A DNA stretch of 64,000 nt from Echinococcus granulosus (Eukaryota; Platyhelminthes; Cestoda; Cyclophyllidea; Taeniidae): contig NW_020170389.1 in the NCBI RefSeq assembly GCF_000524195.1, forward strand, positions 7,134 through 71,133, given 5' to 3'. Of this stretch, positions 1 to 13,500 are shown in pieces. The position numbers were made by a program, and so were the translations under genes. The notes beneath the pieces are model-generated. The model was given only the letters and a program-made list of their open reading frames with translations, was not told where the DNA came from and did not search any database. The stretch's first letter is position 1, and each line of letters starts with the position of its first letter.

Positions 1-3000
1 TTACAACAGGGACACGGAAGTCTTCTCCTTGTGACGACCACTCATCGCACCATCTTTCATTCTGTCACACCTAATGACGACAATGACCGATTTGGAGGAG
101 TGCTATTGCATTCCTTAGATCGCGGTTGTAGCATGGAGGTATCTATTCGAGACAAAGCTACATCTCTCATTATTTGCCTGATAACTCCTTCCTCCTCTCA
201 CCCAAAGGCTTTTACCTAACGCCTTTGGAATTCATCTAATCTTACGCTTGAGACGTCTTGAATGCCATACACGATGAAGGACTAATGGCACTGGCGCCGC
301 CTTGATGACAAATGGTTGTACAATCTAAATCTACTGCTTTAGCTATTAAATACCCCCTCAGGTTGAATGTTTCCCCTCTGCACCACATGATGAGTCTGAA
401 AGCCAATACGAGGTTGGTGGATGGATTATGATAAGTGGCAAGTAGTTCAAACGAATTTGGATAGACTCCTCCCTCTCCACCCCCAAATCCTCTAAACCAC
501 GCGTACAATCACGGCAGCGGAATGTTCTAACTCATCCCATTCCTTGCCGCCCCGCTTCGTCCTGCACTTTAACAATAAGGAACTGCTACCTCCATCCACC
601 TTCTTTTGTATCAAGGATTTACCATCTACTTTTTCACTGTTGTTGTTTGAGTCCCCAAAACAATATTAGCAGAGAACTACGGCGAAGAAGGGCAAAAAGA
701 CGAGGAAGGGAAAGAAGAAGCGACGAAAGGGAATGGGGATATGGGTGAGAACGAAGCGGCAACCGCAAACCCATCCTGCCTCAACCTACCCGACTGCATC
801 TCATCCCATCCCGTCCTAAACTACATATCTTCCTTCTTAAAATATTCTACTGCTGCATCAGATATGATGCCATGCTTCCACCTGCCCCACAAGAGTACGA
901 ACACTACTTCTCCAGACTAGCTGATTTCCCTTGCCTCTTCCCTGAGAAGCCTCCCCCTTCTTGACACATTCGTCACCTCTTAATACCGGTGAGTAACTCT
1001 ATTCTTTTTCAAAGTGGCTTGACATTCTCGCCCTGATGCAGCATCTCTCCCCCAGTGGTCCATTAACCTGACCTTAAATAACTGCCCAATGCCTTTGGCT
1101 CCGCGATTTCCGCCCTGCAAAGTCAGCCCGAATAAAAACTACAAAACAGACGACTTTGACATAGCATGCACAGGTAGTATTCTGTCTTGTATATACTTGC
1201 ATAAAGCAAATATTTATCGGCTTCACATCCAGTTTGGTTAAACAGAGCTTCAAAAGCCAACCGCCCCTACCCCAGTCGACGATAAATACGCCTGTCCAGG
1301 CAATTGCCTCCCCAAATTCACAACATGGGGATGGGTGTAGGGCATAACAACTGCAATGCATTCTGCTTGTTGGATGCAGTAGTATCAAGTGTATCACGCG
1401 ATAAAACCGTTTGAAGTGCTTTTTTACAGCCCGTGAGGCCATAAATAGCCGGGAAGTGAATACATTAACGAAAGGGTCTGAAATAAAATGGTGGATGATA
1501 TACAGGGCGGGGGTATATATTTTAAACCCATTCAAGGGTTCTATCTTAATAGACAGGGCATTAATTGGGACAAAATAAAACACTTCTAGGAAGATTTTTT
1601 TGTTTTTTACCTACATCTGCAGTGCTTGAAACGTCATCGCTTCGGCGGAGCAACATAGCTCCCCTGATCTTCTGGTGAAAGGCTGGAGACCTGTTGGCTT
1701 TCAGAACATTTTGGTAATACCTCCTCCGGTGTTCATAGGGGATCAAAGCCTAGGTTGTCAAAAATTATTGAAACGATAACTTATTTGAGAGGTTATTAAC
1801 CCATTCACCAGTATCGTCACATATATGTGACGTTCTGCTTTTCCTAACCGAATCACTCCAAACGTCACCCATGAGTGCATTAAGTAGTGTGTAAGTAGAT
1901 AGCAAAAAAGAACTAGTGGTATTCAAAAGCCTCAAAACATTGGGACAGTCAAAGTGGGTCCGGAAATATCACCGCACCCGTTTTCCGACCAAGAAAACAA
2001 AAGAGGTCGTCTTTGCTGCCACCAGTGGTATTTTATTAATCCAAACCTACTAGCTTATGCGTGCCCTGTAAAAAATCATGAGATCTGATGATCTCGCCTT
2101 TTTGGTTGTTTTTCATGCTAATGACCTGATGGACACCTTGACTACAAGAACTATGCTCTATTTACATGCATATATGATTATTGTGGGACATGATATATGC
2201 AAAAAAGTTGTTTTTCTCCTTCTCACCTCTTCGTTTTTACAATTTGTCTGTGGGTATGGACTCAGCCTCATCTTTTTTGCCCACACTTCACACAGATTCA
2301 TGTGGTTGGTTCGCCCAAAAATGACCTTGTCACAATTCAAACCTTATTGGGTCCCTGAGATCATAATTTTAGCCATGTATTTTAGCAAATGACTCTTCAA
2401 TATTTGGAAAAATATAATAATAAAGCCATTCAGATGCGTGATGATGGTGATAGTGATGGCGATGATGCTGATGGGGATACAAAGCAGATGCGATGCACAT
2501 ATGCGCTTAGTCCAGGAAGAAGAACACGCGGAGGCTGATACAGAGTTTGAAAATTTGTTAGACAAGACGAGTTCGCCAAGGAGACAGCTTGCTACAAATC
2601 AACAAAAATGTGATGCCCGCCGAAATGCAAAACCACAAATTTTTCCCGAGTGCCACAACTAAGTGCGCACAAAAAACATCTCATAATCCACTTCCTTAGG
2701 TTCTTTTTATTTGTCCTAATAAAATACGGGAATTTTTAGACATCTTTGCTGCCTCCAGAACTCAATTCACAACCAACCAAACCACTCAGACAAAAGAAAG
2801 AGGATGATTAAATGGGAAGGGTGTGGGAGGTGGGTGGGGCCAAGTTCTTGGACTTCATGTAACATTTAAACCTCCGTTTTACAATGTCACGAAGCAAAAT
2901 GTCACAAACATTCAACATGTGCCATACGTCCCTGTGGCGTTTTTGTTTATCCGGTTCAGTTACTAGATCCCTGTTTGAAAAGAAAGTACTTTAAAGGACA

Positions 3001-3690
3001 ATAAAACGCCTAAACTTGGTGGTCACTTGGCCTGGCAGACATCTGTACCCAAATTGTTAGTTTGTTTTCGCCAAAACGCTAGCCTAGTCAAGCGATAGAG
3101 GAATTCTGGAGACCATTCTCAAAAACCAAGCCTTTTACATAAAATCTTAAATGTTTTTCCCCATTTTAGAGAGTCCATAGAGATATTTCATCAGTGAAGA
3201 TTAGCTGATAAAAGCTAGCTAATGGGGGGAAGACAAAGTGCTTTAAAGTGGCGTGCCTCTTTGAGCCTGCTTTTCACATCCAACAAGAAGTGCTGTTTTT
3301 ACTTCTTTTCTGAGCTAAAACACACCAAAATTTACGAGTTTTAAGTATTTCTTTTCAATTTATAATAAAAGGTCTGGAAACTCCTGCGTAGAATAGGAAA
3401 TTTCTTGGAATACATATGGGGGCTGGAGATGCTTAGAGCTTTCAGAGAAAGTTGGCATCTCAAGACTCTGGAAGGCAGCATTTTGAAGAGTTGGACTCCA
3501 CCTCCAGACTGGTTAATATTTCACAGAAATGCAATTTATGCTTAGAAAGGGCTGGCTTTCCATCCGGGTCATCCGCGAAGGCGATCAAGTAGTAGGAAAG
3601 ACCAACGTTCGGTGGATGAGTTTATGAAAATTGAAGGTACTCGCAAATTGGCTGCTTGCATTATCAAACGTTTTGGGGGTCCTTTCGACC
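1..3690. other. Gene-free stretch
   Basis: I see no supportable gene here on either strand. Open frames reach 169 codons (minus strand, 1074-1583), but they show no recognisable domain, no plausible splice context and low-complexity composition. The sequence is ordinary A/T-rich and pyrimidine-rich intergenic DNA. Confidence 0.6.
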
Positions 3691-4200
3691 ATCTGAACCC
3701 ATGCACCTCCACATCAAGCTGATGTCTGCAACTCCACGTAGTCTACTTTGCAAACCAACCGTGACTCTGTTTATGCAAGAGGAAGCAGCTTTCACTACGG
3801 CTACTTGCGTGGCATTCAAAGAAGAAGGTGAGGTATGCGGCAGCAGAACAATGCCCCATCCAGAAGGGTTTGCGACACTTAGTTTGATTCTCGAGGTGAA
3901 TACGTTACTGGTAGATGCATCACATTCCTGAAGGCTCACCACTGTTGATCTTCTTGATTCTTCAGTCATGTATGACCAGAAGGTTGGTGAAACAGTTGGT
4001 TTAGATCCAAACCAACGGGATGGAGTAGTTACAGAAGCCAATAAACTGACCCAGCAGGTCTTGCGTAAGTTGTGAAAGTATAGCATGGGCATCTCTTTTT
4101 TGTTCTAGGCCTCCTCAATGAGTCTCATAAAAAAAGATTCACTGGGAAATGGTTTTTGCAGATTAACCGACCTACCGATTGACTGACTGACAGATTAGTG
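3690..4200 (+). repeat. Dispersed repeat family R1, copy 1
   Basis: This stretch resembles 6385-6830 in the same orientation. Shared landmarks, in order, are a segment reading GAAGAAGGTG, a GCAACATGCATCAC-like block (GATGCATCACATTCC here, CATGCATCACGTTTCC there), a GTTTAGATCC/GTTTAGACCC block, and a 3' end rich in GACTGACTGA. The copies are diverged, with insertions and deletions. No protein is evident. The GACTGACT terminus recurs at about 18125 and, inverted, near 8490, 25090 and 32160. Confidence 0.5.
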
Positions 4201-4664
4201 GCGAGAAAATGTGCTTGTGGGTTGATTCCCAGGTTCTACAACAAACCACCAGTCACTCGCCCTTAAAACTGCCAGTAATGACGGATCGGTCTTGGTTTCC
4301 GGGGCTTACCTATTTGGTACGCGAGATTCAAAGACTGGTGGGAGGAGTTTTATCACTCCTTACCCTCTCTAGTGGGTCTTCTCCTTACGGAGAAAGTCCA
4401 GGCATCCATAATGTTTCTTAATAAACTAAAGTGTGTTTAACTTGTGTGAGTTAATGCCAAGAGTGCTGCAGTGGTGATTCGTGTACTCTCTGAAGTTAAA
4501 AGAAACCACAATGAAATGGAAGAATATACACTACTAACGTAGTGTAATGCCTCTAAGGCTTTGTTTCACTCCCCATTTCTTCATTTGTACCCTCCCTTCC
4601 TTCCACTTCACGAAATGGCCCTTAATTTATCTCGATTAGTCTTTGCCGCCTATAAAATTTAAAA

Positions 4665-4878
4665 CTTCGGGCGAAAAGGTAGGCGGAGTCTATAGCCCCC
4701 TCCCCTGCAGCCTCCAAACATGGTCACGCAGCCTACATGAGTGCCGTGACAGATTGAGGCAAGAGGCAAATTAAGCCTTACCGGCAGGCAGTCTGGGCTA
4801 ATGCAATCAGGCAAGCAGTGGTGGCTGCTCCTCTGCTTTCTAGGCAGACCATGAAAACGGGGGTTGGGGCGACTCCGG
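4665..4878 (-). repeat. Dispersed repeat family R2, copy 1 (inverted relative to copy 2)
   Basis: These about 214 bases are the reverse complement of 8664-8879, with well over 85% identity by eye. Shared blocks include one reading GCAGCCTCCAAACATGGTCA and one reading GCAATCAGGCAAGCAGTGG. The copies start and end at corresponding places (CTTCGGGCGAAAAGG / CCGG), so the unit is a discrete mobile or duplicated element. No terminal inverted repeat, A-tail or target duplication is obvious. Confidence 0.75.
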
Positions 4879-6384
4879 AGCCATATAAGTGTGACCTCAT
4901 GTTCGACGCAGCACTGGAGAGGGGCCTGGGCTGCCACAAATTTTGGTGGGTTCTTGAGTGAGTGATTGACTTCCTAGCAAATTTATGCAAATCTCTATTC
5001 AGTCAGACTACCTCAAATATCCCATTTATTTTCATCCAGTAAAAGAATTCGAAAAAGAAATTTTGGCGTAAGTTTCCACTTGATGAAGTGACACTATTTG
5101 ACGGAATGACAAGCTAACGTGCTTAATGATTCGTCAATCTGTCGACGAGCTGTCCACCTAAAGGTTCTGCGCCTCTCGCGGCAATTCCCTCGATTTTTGA
5201 GTGCAGTTTAAGGTATTCCTGACCCGGATGGTAGTCACCAGGCTTGTTACTTGATTGGTGGAAGATTTCGTCTACTCCTCCAAGTTTTATCCGGGGCATT
5301 TTTGAAAGCCGCATTACTTATTTATTGGGCAGAAGCAGAAGTGTTTTCTATGTGTCATCTTGGCCTCTCTTTAATCTTGATTAACGTAAACGTGTCAGCC
5401 TTCATGGTTTCAATGTCCCGTCTGGGCCTGTGGCACCTCACTACACCTCCGTGAGTGGCTCGTGGATAGAACCAAGAGTAAGGGCAATCCAGGTTTAATG
5501 GAAAAGAGCTCATACAATAAAAGCACAGAAAAATGAAATTGGTGAAGACGTACAACTAAAGCGTCCTTAGAACCACGTTAGGTTCTGATCTACGGCCATT
5601 AGTGGCTCACGGTAAATCCGATTCATGAGCGATTGAAGAGAACTTCTTGAAAACTGCTAAAGATTCTGTCAAACTGTCTCAAGTCAAAAAGCCAATGGTG
5701 GCCGGAAGAGGGTGCGCATTGTCCAGCACGAAATAAAACCCCTTCCTGGAACAAACTATCTTTTCGGGAGTACGGCATTTGCGAATCCCCATCCAGTAGA
5801 CGGTAATCACCGTCACCAATTAATCAAGCAATCTCTACTACTTAGATGAGCGCAATCTAGAGGAAATGGGACCCAAGAAATTCGAGGATCAGAGGTGTTG
5901 CTCAAGGGAAGAAGGGGTATGGGTAGTAGTACAAGCTTTGATTATTTCTGGTCTCTACCACTTATTCGTGATATTAACTTCGTAACCGTACTATTGTACC
6001 ATTCTCAGTGAAACTAAAGTGAAAAACAAAATGTTAAAAAGTCACGAAACGGCCCCTGCACCTCATGTTCTGTAAGGACAACACTTCTTGCCAACTGTAC
6101 AACTGCGTTCTGTTTACACTACCTTGGCCATAGAAGCTAACGATCAAGGACATAAACGAGGACTCTCAGATTTCCACCGTATCCTTACGTCTTGTCCAGG
6201 TATTCCATGCCAATGTGTCCACTTCACGCCTCTAGAAATGACAATGGGGCCATAATTTCGCTCATATCTTCAATACATAATATCGGTGAACATTATCTAG
6301 CAGATTTAGAAATAGATAAGGCCACTGACATGTTACTCCCTCTTAAGGGCTCTTCTGTCATCCGCTTCCTTCCCAACTTGAACC

Positions 6385-6830
6385 CACTCAGCCCCATTTC
6401 ACTGAATGTTACTTAAATCATCTTGATGTCAGCGATTTCACATCTCTGCTGGAGGTAGTTTTTACTGCAGCTTCTTGTATATCATTGGGAGAAGAAGGTG
6501 TGGTACGCGGTGGTGGAGCAATGCACCGTCTAAAAGTGTTTGTAACAGCTGGTTGGATTCTCGTAGTAAATACTCCACAGGTACATGCATCACGTTTCCG
6601 ACGTTCTTGTTCTTTAGAATTCAGTCAAGGGTTTAGACCCAAGCCAACAGGGGTGGACAACTTGCTGAGGCCAAGAAACTAAGCTAGCGGGTCTTACGCC
6701 CCTTGTCGAAGGTTAGTAAGGCAATCACAGTGCTCTTCTGTGCCTCATAAAGAGAATCTACCGAAAAATGATTTTTGCAGACCAAGCGACTGACTGATTG
6801 ACTGGCTGGCTGGCTGGCTAACTAGTGGGA
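6385..6830 (+). repeat. Dispersed repeat family R1, copy 2
   Basis: This is the second copy of the R1 repeat, in the same orientation as 3690-4200. It ends in a short GACT/GGCT tandem tract (about 6785-6825). The internal reading frames of the two copies are not conserved, so I treat it as non-coding. Confidence 0.5.
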
Positions 6831-8663
6831 AGGAATGCTACCTGGGTTTTTGGCCTCCAACGATCACTTGTTGAGCATCACTTCATTCCCCCAAGAAGAA
6901 ATACTCACTACGATTGCGTGTTGTAAGCAACAGACGTAATTATTTGGAAGGAATTACTCACTCACTGAAAGATAAACAAAATCTAGGCCTGAGATCCTCC
7001 TATCAAAAGGTGAGGAGAAGAATGATGCCTTTAGGAGAAACGCCCAAGCCCATTCGGCCAGTCGATTAGGAGTCACTTCACTTTTCTCCTACTCAATAGG
7101 CGATTCTGCACATCAGCTTATCACCACAACTCTCGCCAATGGAAAGAGTAAAACTTTTAGATGAAGTGGGTAGGCAGGAGGGCAAGTGTGCCACAATACA
7201 CACCAGTGACAGGAGAGTAGATGGATGGCCAAAGGTGTGAACAAGACGCCATACCATCGGAACCGTGTACTACTAAAACAGAAAGCGTTGTACCACAAGA
7301 TCATACCTTAACTAGTTAGAATTTATTAACATTTTATGTAACTCTCCCCAACAGTGAATTACAAACTTGATTTACCTTTCAATGTCATGGATGCCATGCA
7401 GGTTTCCACGGAGTAGAGTGTAAAGCGCATAAATTTGAGGAGAGGAGAATGTTGAAGCTCAACTTCCGTCTTCATCGATGAAAGGCCATGGAAAGTGGGT
7501 AAGGAAAAAAGGATGAATAACTAAGGTGTGTTACGGCACTGTCAGCATGCACTGCAACACTGGGAGAGATACTTTTGTGAGAAAAGTGAGAGAATTTGCT
7601 GTCACGGACTCCATGTACGTTTATTCCACTTTGTGTGAGTTGCTGTGACTACCACTAGGGAAAATAGCATCAGGGAGACTGGAGGAGGAGGAGGAGAAGG
7701 AGGGGGAGGAGGCAGTAGCCCTCCTGCCTACCCTCTTCATGTAAAAGTTTAACTCTCCATTAGTGAGAGTTGCAGTAATGAGGTTACGTGTTGACTTTTC
7801 TTGTAGAAAGAAGAGGATAACTTCTCCTCGACTTTTTATGTGTATAGGGACAAAGTTGGCTTTTTTTTCGCAAACTTCCCTTTCTCTCTTGGGCGGCATC
7901 TGCGATGCTTATTCCACATGTCACTTTGTCTGTAGGTTGTGCTCAACTACGAGACAGGAACGGTGATGATACCTAGTCCACTGGAAGGCAATTCGCACAT
8001 GTCGCGTCTCCTGGAAGATAGTTTGTTTGAGGAAGGAGTTCATTAAGGACGCAGTTCTCAAGACCTACCAACGTACACCATAGCCTCAACAGCAATCGCT
8101 TTTGATAAAGACACTGCGTCATTCCAAGCTCCCCTTAGTAGCAGCGTTTCTTGTCATCTTAATCTCATTTATCCTTAGCTTTCATACAACCTACGCGTTA
8201 CCATGGAGGTGTGAGTGGTGCCACAGGCCCAGACAGACCATCGAATATGGATCAGCATTTAACTGAGGCCAGGGTGACACTAGGAAATCAATTTTGCTTC
8301 TGTGTAATAAGCAAATGTTACGGCCTTCAGAACTGCTGCAAATGTAACTTGGAGGAGTTGACACAATCTTTCACTAATTCCATCGGAGTCGGGAATGCCA
8401 AAATTTCATTTACAAATAGAGGAGATTGCAGCAAGAGGAGCGAAATCACAGAATGGAGTGCTCTTTGGCGGATTGGCTAACCGTTAAGCAAGCTAGTCTG
8501 TCAGTCAGTCAAACACTCCCACCTCATCAATTGCTAAGACAAGCCAAAATTTCCTCTTTTCTAACTTTTCAGCTTGATAAACAAACAAAATATCTGAGGT
8601 GGTTAGGCTGAATTAAAAAAGACGCCCTAGTGTTGCGCTGAGCACAGATTCACCGGTATTGCG
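6831..8663. other. Gene-free stretch
   Basis: No gene is visible. A purine-rich GGAGGAGGAGGAG tract lies at about 7681-7715. Near 8480-8515 there is an inverted GTCAGTCAGTC terminus like that of the R1 repeats, so the preceding 250 bases may be a decayed minus-strand R1 copy. Confidence 0.5.
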
Positions 8664-8879
8664 CCGGATTCGCCCCCTACCCCCCATTTCCATGGTCTGC
8701 CTTAAAGGCAGAGGAGCAGCCACCACTGCTTGCCTGATTGCATTAGCCCAGACTGCCTGTCGGTAGAGCTTACTTTGCGTCTTGCCTCAATCTTTCACGA
8801 CACTCATGTAGGCTGCGTGACCATGTTTGGAGGCTGCAGGGGAGGGGGCTGTAGACTCCGCCTACCTTTTCGTCCGAAG
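8664..8879 (+). repeat. Dispersed repeat family R2, copy 2
   Basis: These 216 bases match 4665-4878 in inverted orientation at high identity. The pair is separated by about 3.8 kb. An open frame crosses each copy but the frames are not preserved between them, so no protein is claimed. Confidence 0.75.
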
Positions 8880-9929
8880 ATGTTGATTTTATAGACAGCA
8901 AACATTAACCGAGCAGTGGAGGAGCGCATACAAATGAGAAAAGGAGGAGTGAAACAAAGCATTTATTTTTACGTATCCAAGCTTTTAATCAGTGAGTGGG
9001 AAACTTCGACACAGAAACATTTGTCAGGATGCCTGTGCCATCCTAGGACAGGTCGCCCATCTTACCCACTCCTCAATATCTTGGTGATAGGCCCAAGCTA
9101 ACCTTCCAGACTTCGCGGCATTGGCGACAAAAGCTTTGACTATAGGAGCTATGCGTCCACAAAGCTTCCAGTATCAGACATTTCACCGGAACGGCTGCTG
9201 TGTTCTGAGCTGGGCAAGTCCCATCCTCTCCGACGCCTAAAACTCTCCCTTCCGTACTATTCCTGATTTTCTATGTGGGTTGTTGTAGATATGCGCTGTC
9301 TCAAGTTGACAAGGTGAGCCTAACCAAATCCTGTCATTTTACCTGACGGCATCTCGAGTGGGTTAGCCCACGAAGCTGTGCGGTATCCCTCCAATATCAT
9401 CTCTTGAATGTATAAAGGCAAACTTGTAAATCGCGGTTTGAAATGAGCGTCTCTGATCCCCATGGCTGACTTAAACACACAGATCATTTAGTCTACACAA
9501 TTTAAGCACCACTTTCGTTTTACAATGTCCCCTTCATACTCGCTGCCTGCCAGTCCTTTTTTAAGCTGATAATCGACTGTCTTTCCCACCCGATATGTCT
9601 CGGAGCTCTGCCCATCACCACTGGTACTAGACCGCAATCCTACTAAATGGTTGGGATTTAGTTTGAAGTGTTGATTATAACCAAAAGTGCCAGATGAAAG
9701 GACGGTCCTATTCCGCAAAATGAGACTTTTGAAGTTGCCGTCTCATAATCAACAACTTGATTCCCAAACAGCGTGAGGTGAGGGAGGGGGTGGTAACTTA
9801 GGGGACTTCTTATTAGGTTCAGGATATATTCATTCCTTCTTCAAAGGCGTTCCAATCTGTCTCATTAAGAAGGTGGGAATAATAACAATGCTGAATAGTC
9901 GGCGCTCGATTACGCGGATATACTACTAT

Positions 9930-10003
9930 ACTGCACTAGTAGTATTTGTTCTGCCATACTACCGTAACTTCTTCCAACTTCAAGATTGACTCGGAACGCT
10001 ACA
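9930..10003 (+). repeat. Possible remnant of the TRIM/LTR family (3' end)
   Basis: The stretch reads TTCTGCCATACTACCGTAAC and then CTTCAAGATTGACTCGG, ending AACGCTACA. It follows the order of the LTR 3' end seen at 53777-53979 and 59181-59379 (TATTCTGCC..., CTTC...TTCAG, ...GCTACA). Only the 3' part is recognisable and no primer-binding site follows. Confidence 0.35.
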
Positions 10004-10474
10004 GATGCACATTTGACACTTATCCACAGAAGTTAAACATACTTTGGGTTAGTAATGAATTTTCGAAATTCATTTGTAAAGAGGAAATTCAAAGTTCCTT
10101 AAAATTGCAGCTAAGGAGTAGTGAAACAACTCCAACCAGCGTCCATATTGCCCAATACAAGCAGGCAAGCCCAAGGAGCCATGACTAACCTGTCATGATA
10201 AATGGGCTTAGGAGCGGAGAGCCGCTGCTTGGTTGTTAAAACAGTTGGCAAAAAAGTTGCATCACACCTCCTCATTTAGCATCTATAAAGGGTACGCGGA
10301 AGTCACAATCGTACCCAAATCTATCGAGTGCAGCGCACCGTCGAACTTCAATTCGCACTGCGAATTTACTGTTCTTCTTTTTACTTAACAAAAAAGTAAC
10401 CCACGACTAACCAAGTAGGTACGCTAAAGCGGTCACATATACAGAGTTGCATGCTTCCTACCTCTCTCTCCCTC

Positions 10475-10513
10475 GAAGAAGAAGAAGAAGAAGAAGAAGA
10501 AGAAGAAGAAGAA
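10475..10513 (+). repeat. (GAA)13 microsatellite
   Basis: Thirteen uninterrupted GAA triplets follow a pyrimidine-rich CTCTCTCTCCCTC run. The homopurine-homopyrimidine tract has no adjacent gene. Its complement type recurs as (TTC)12 at 28931. Confidence 0.98.
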
Positions 10514-13500
10514 TGCCTTGCAGTAAGCACTGTGGCTATCATGTCCTGCAAACTGTAAGCATATTACGCAGTTGTCAATCAGAGTAACTCTTCTAAAGTA
10601 CAAAATTACCTACTCCCTAATGATAGCTCAATGAGGTTCTGTCTTTGACGGCTTTAGAGTTGCGCACTCGCAACTGAGGAGGTAGTCAGTGTTTGGTGAT
10701 TACCTCTTCGTCTTCATTTCACTTTGGGCAATAAGGGGTGGTTGGTGGTTGCCTCATTGGCACAAGTATGAGACAAGGCATGCATTAGCTGTTGCCTCCG
10801 GGAAAATCTCCCTCCCTCCTCCCCAGCCCAAACTTCATTGAAGTAGTGTCATGAGTGTTAATTATAGGGAGCTTAAGAAAAGCAAGGCACTCTTTTATGT
10901 TAAAACCTACAGGTTTTTTTAATCGTTACTCCCTTTAGTCGATTCTGCCTATATTAAGGCTTACACTGTCAGCGTCACCCATACGTGACATGTGTTTTCC
11001 CGGTTAATTCATAACAATTAGACACGTCAAATCTTGTATAAAATGAAGTAAATAAGGGTAAAATATTCAAAAACTTTAATGTAGGGATTAGTGACTTAGA
11101 TCTTTAGCTTTGGGGAGGCATAAATTGAAACCGAGCACACCGAATCATGAGGTCTTCGACAATCGATTTGCTTCTGCGACTCGGCTGAACAACGTAGTAA
11201 TTCTTTTATTATATGGGAGACTTTTTAAGCCATACAGCATTTTCTACGTCGGTGGCATGGAGCGTCTAGAAATGAACTTCCATTTAGCTACCACGGAATC
11301 TGGTGTGAAATAAAACGAGAAGTTGGGAACCAAAAGTGAGATGGCAATAAGAGTGCCTATTACTAGGTTCCTCCCCTACTTCTAGAGACAGTACATCTCA
11401 TAGAAGTAGAATTTATAAGCACATTGTCTCTTTATGAGAGAAGGGGGAGAGAGATAATGATACATTGCACTAGTGACAATTTTATGTCAAGAGACTTTCT
11501 ACAATTATTTTGGTCTTCTCCAAGAAGGAGGCGCCAGTCTTTTTGGTTCTCCTCGTGCAAAACAAAACTTGTTTTTAACAACTGAGTGACTGTACATGGA
11601 AGTACGTGTGCCCTCTTCAATCCGCCTCCTTTTATGGCACCGGCAACAGCCATTCACTCCATCGTTATTTCTGGCTCCTCCTATCTGACAGGACTCATCA
11701 ACTTTGTGTGTTACTGCAAGTAGTTCTGACTGCCTCTTAATGCCTCTTTTTCCAAACAAATTAGGAGGAAAAAAGCAAAATAAATGAATTATGTGTTTTT
11801 GAAATCCGGATGTATGTGGCCCTTTGGAGGTGGCTAGGAGCGGCCAATCAAATGAGTCCATTGCGAACTAATAAAAGCTTCTGATTAGTTAAATAAGTAT
11901 CTTTAAAAAAACATTTGTGATTATGTTTACCCCTTTCTTGGAAAAAAAAAGGAAAGCTACTTTCAAGTAGATTTTTTGTGAAGCACAATCAAACGCAGCC
12001 GTTTCTACTCCAAAACAAATGGTGAATTTGGAAGACATGGAGCAGCCCTTTTGGTACCCTGTCAGTCCGCCTCCTCTCTTGCGGAAGACGGGTGTGCTCA
12101 ACGTAAGGAGACCATGGGCTGAAATAAGTTCTGTTTCATCGCTTCAAAAAGAATAGGCAAGAAAGAATTTCCTAAACTTTATTTTTTTTTTGAGAGAGAG
12201 TGAACGCTGAAGCGGAATACCCACCACGAAGTGGACCGGCTTTAGAGACTGTCATACAAGCTAGCAACGCCCACTTGATGTAAAGGTTTTTTACCGCATT
12301 AAACACATTTGTAATCCTTGATTTAGGGCTCTCTAAGGGACAGAAAAGTCAAGCAAAAGCCAACTGCTTTCCAATCCTAGTTTTTTGATTAATTTTGTCT
12401 TAGGACGACGACACTTTCTGAAGCACCTCAGTGTTTGTCGGCCGTACGCTTTTAGGGTGTTAGGCTGACTGGCGAAGGGGGTGGGGAAGCATGATAAAGC
12501 CTGTCGAATGAGACTCCTACTCAGTTGTACTTGTCACTAAAATTCCTGTTAGATGACATATCATGAGTGCCGGTTTGTTTATGGTGCAATAGGTTTTATC
12601 CCACTTGATTGGATAAAGTGAAGCCAAAAAAAGGGGAGGAAATACTGAATAAGTATGACGTGAGAAGGCTCAAATGGTAACCAGATAAGGTTACGCTGCT
12701 GTCCTTGCTCTTCTCTTATCTCCGGTGGGTCTAAAAGCGCCATTTTTCATGGTCCAGTGGGCCTGTGGCTCTCTGGATGTGCCCTGGTTAATACGCATAT
12801 CAGTTTATGGGCCGACCGACCGGATCGGGGAATGAGATAGCTGACAAAAGCGAAGCAGAAGGCTAAAACAAGACGCAAAATTGACGAGAGGTTGCAAGAC
12901 AACCGCAGCGTCAGCTCTAGCCTGTTTAAGGGGAGAAATATTGACTTTCTGGTGACGTAGGGGACAGGAGACCCACCACAATTCGTGGGCCTTCTCGTGA
13001 CTCAGCATTGTATGCCTGTGTTTTGAGGAATGTCTAGGTGAAAGGAAAAGTGCACAGCAAAGTGGGTTTTGGGATTAAAATTTGGCAATTCCTCTTAATT
13101 TATCACAAACTGTTGCGAATGCCTCACTTCTGATGTGCTTTTGATCAACTTGACATGAATGGCTCTCGTCTCTCGTCTACCTCTCCGCTCAAGCGGGATG
13201 TTTGAGCGAATCCGCTCTTCAGGAGGCTGTGAGCACCAGTTGGAATCCATCTCACCTCTAAGGTAAGTGTAAATGAATGACTGCTTAATTTGCCAGTTTT
13301 GGAAACAGACCAACTTCCCCCTCCCTCGAAACTGGCAGTCCCGCTCTGCTAGACTGTTATGTAAACAGTGCGATACACAATAGAGAGTGCCACGTCTGCC
13401 TGTCTGCACTCGTTGGCTAGCCACCCACCCAGTCCAGACGCCACTGGTAACTAAGGTGATAGTGAGGCTGAGCTTCAAATATTTTCATTAACAAAGACGT

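Noticed and set aside
1074..1583. Minus-strand 169-aa open frame
   Set aside because: No recognisable domain, Cys/His-rich random-looking composition, no conserved copy and no splice context. Likely chance.
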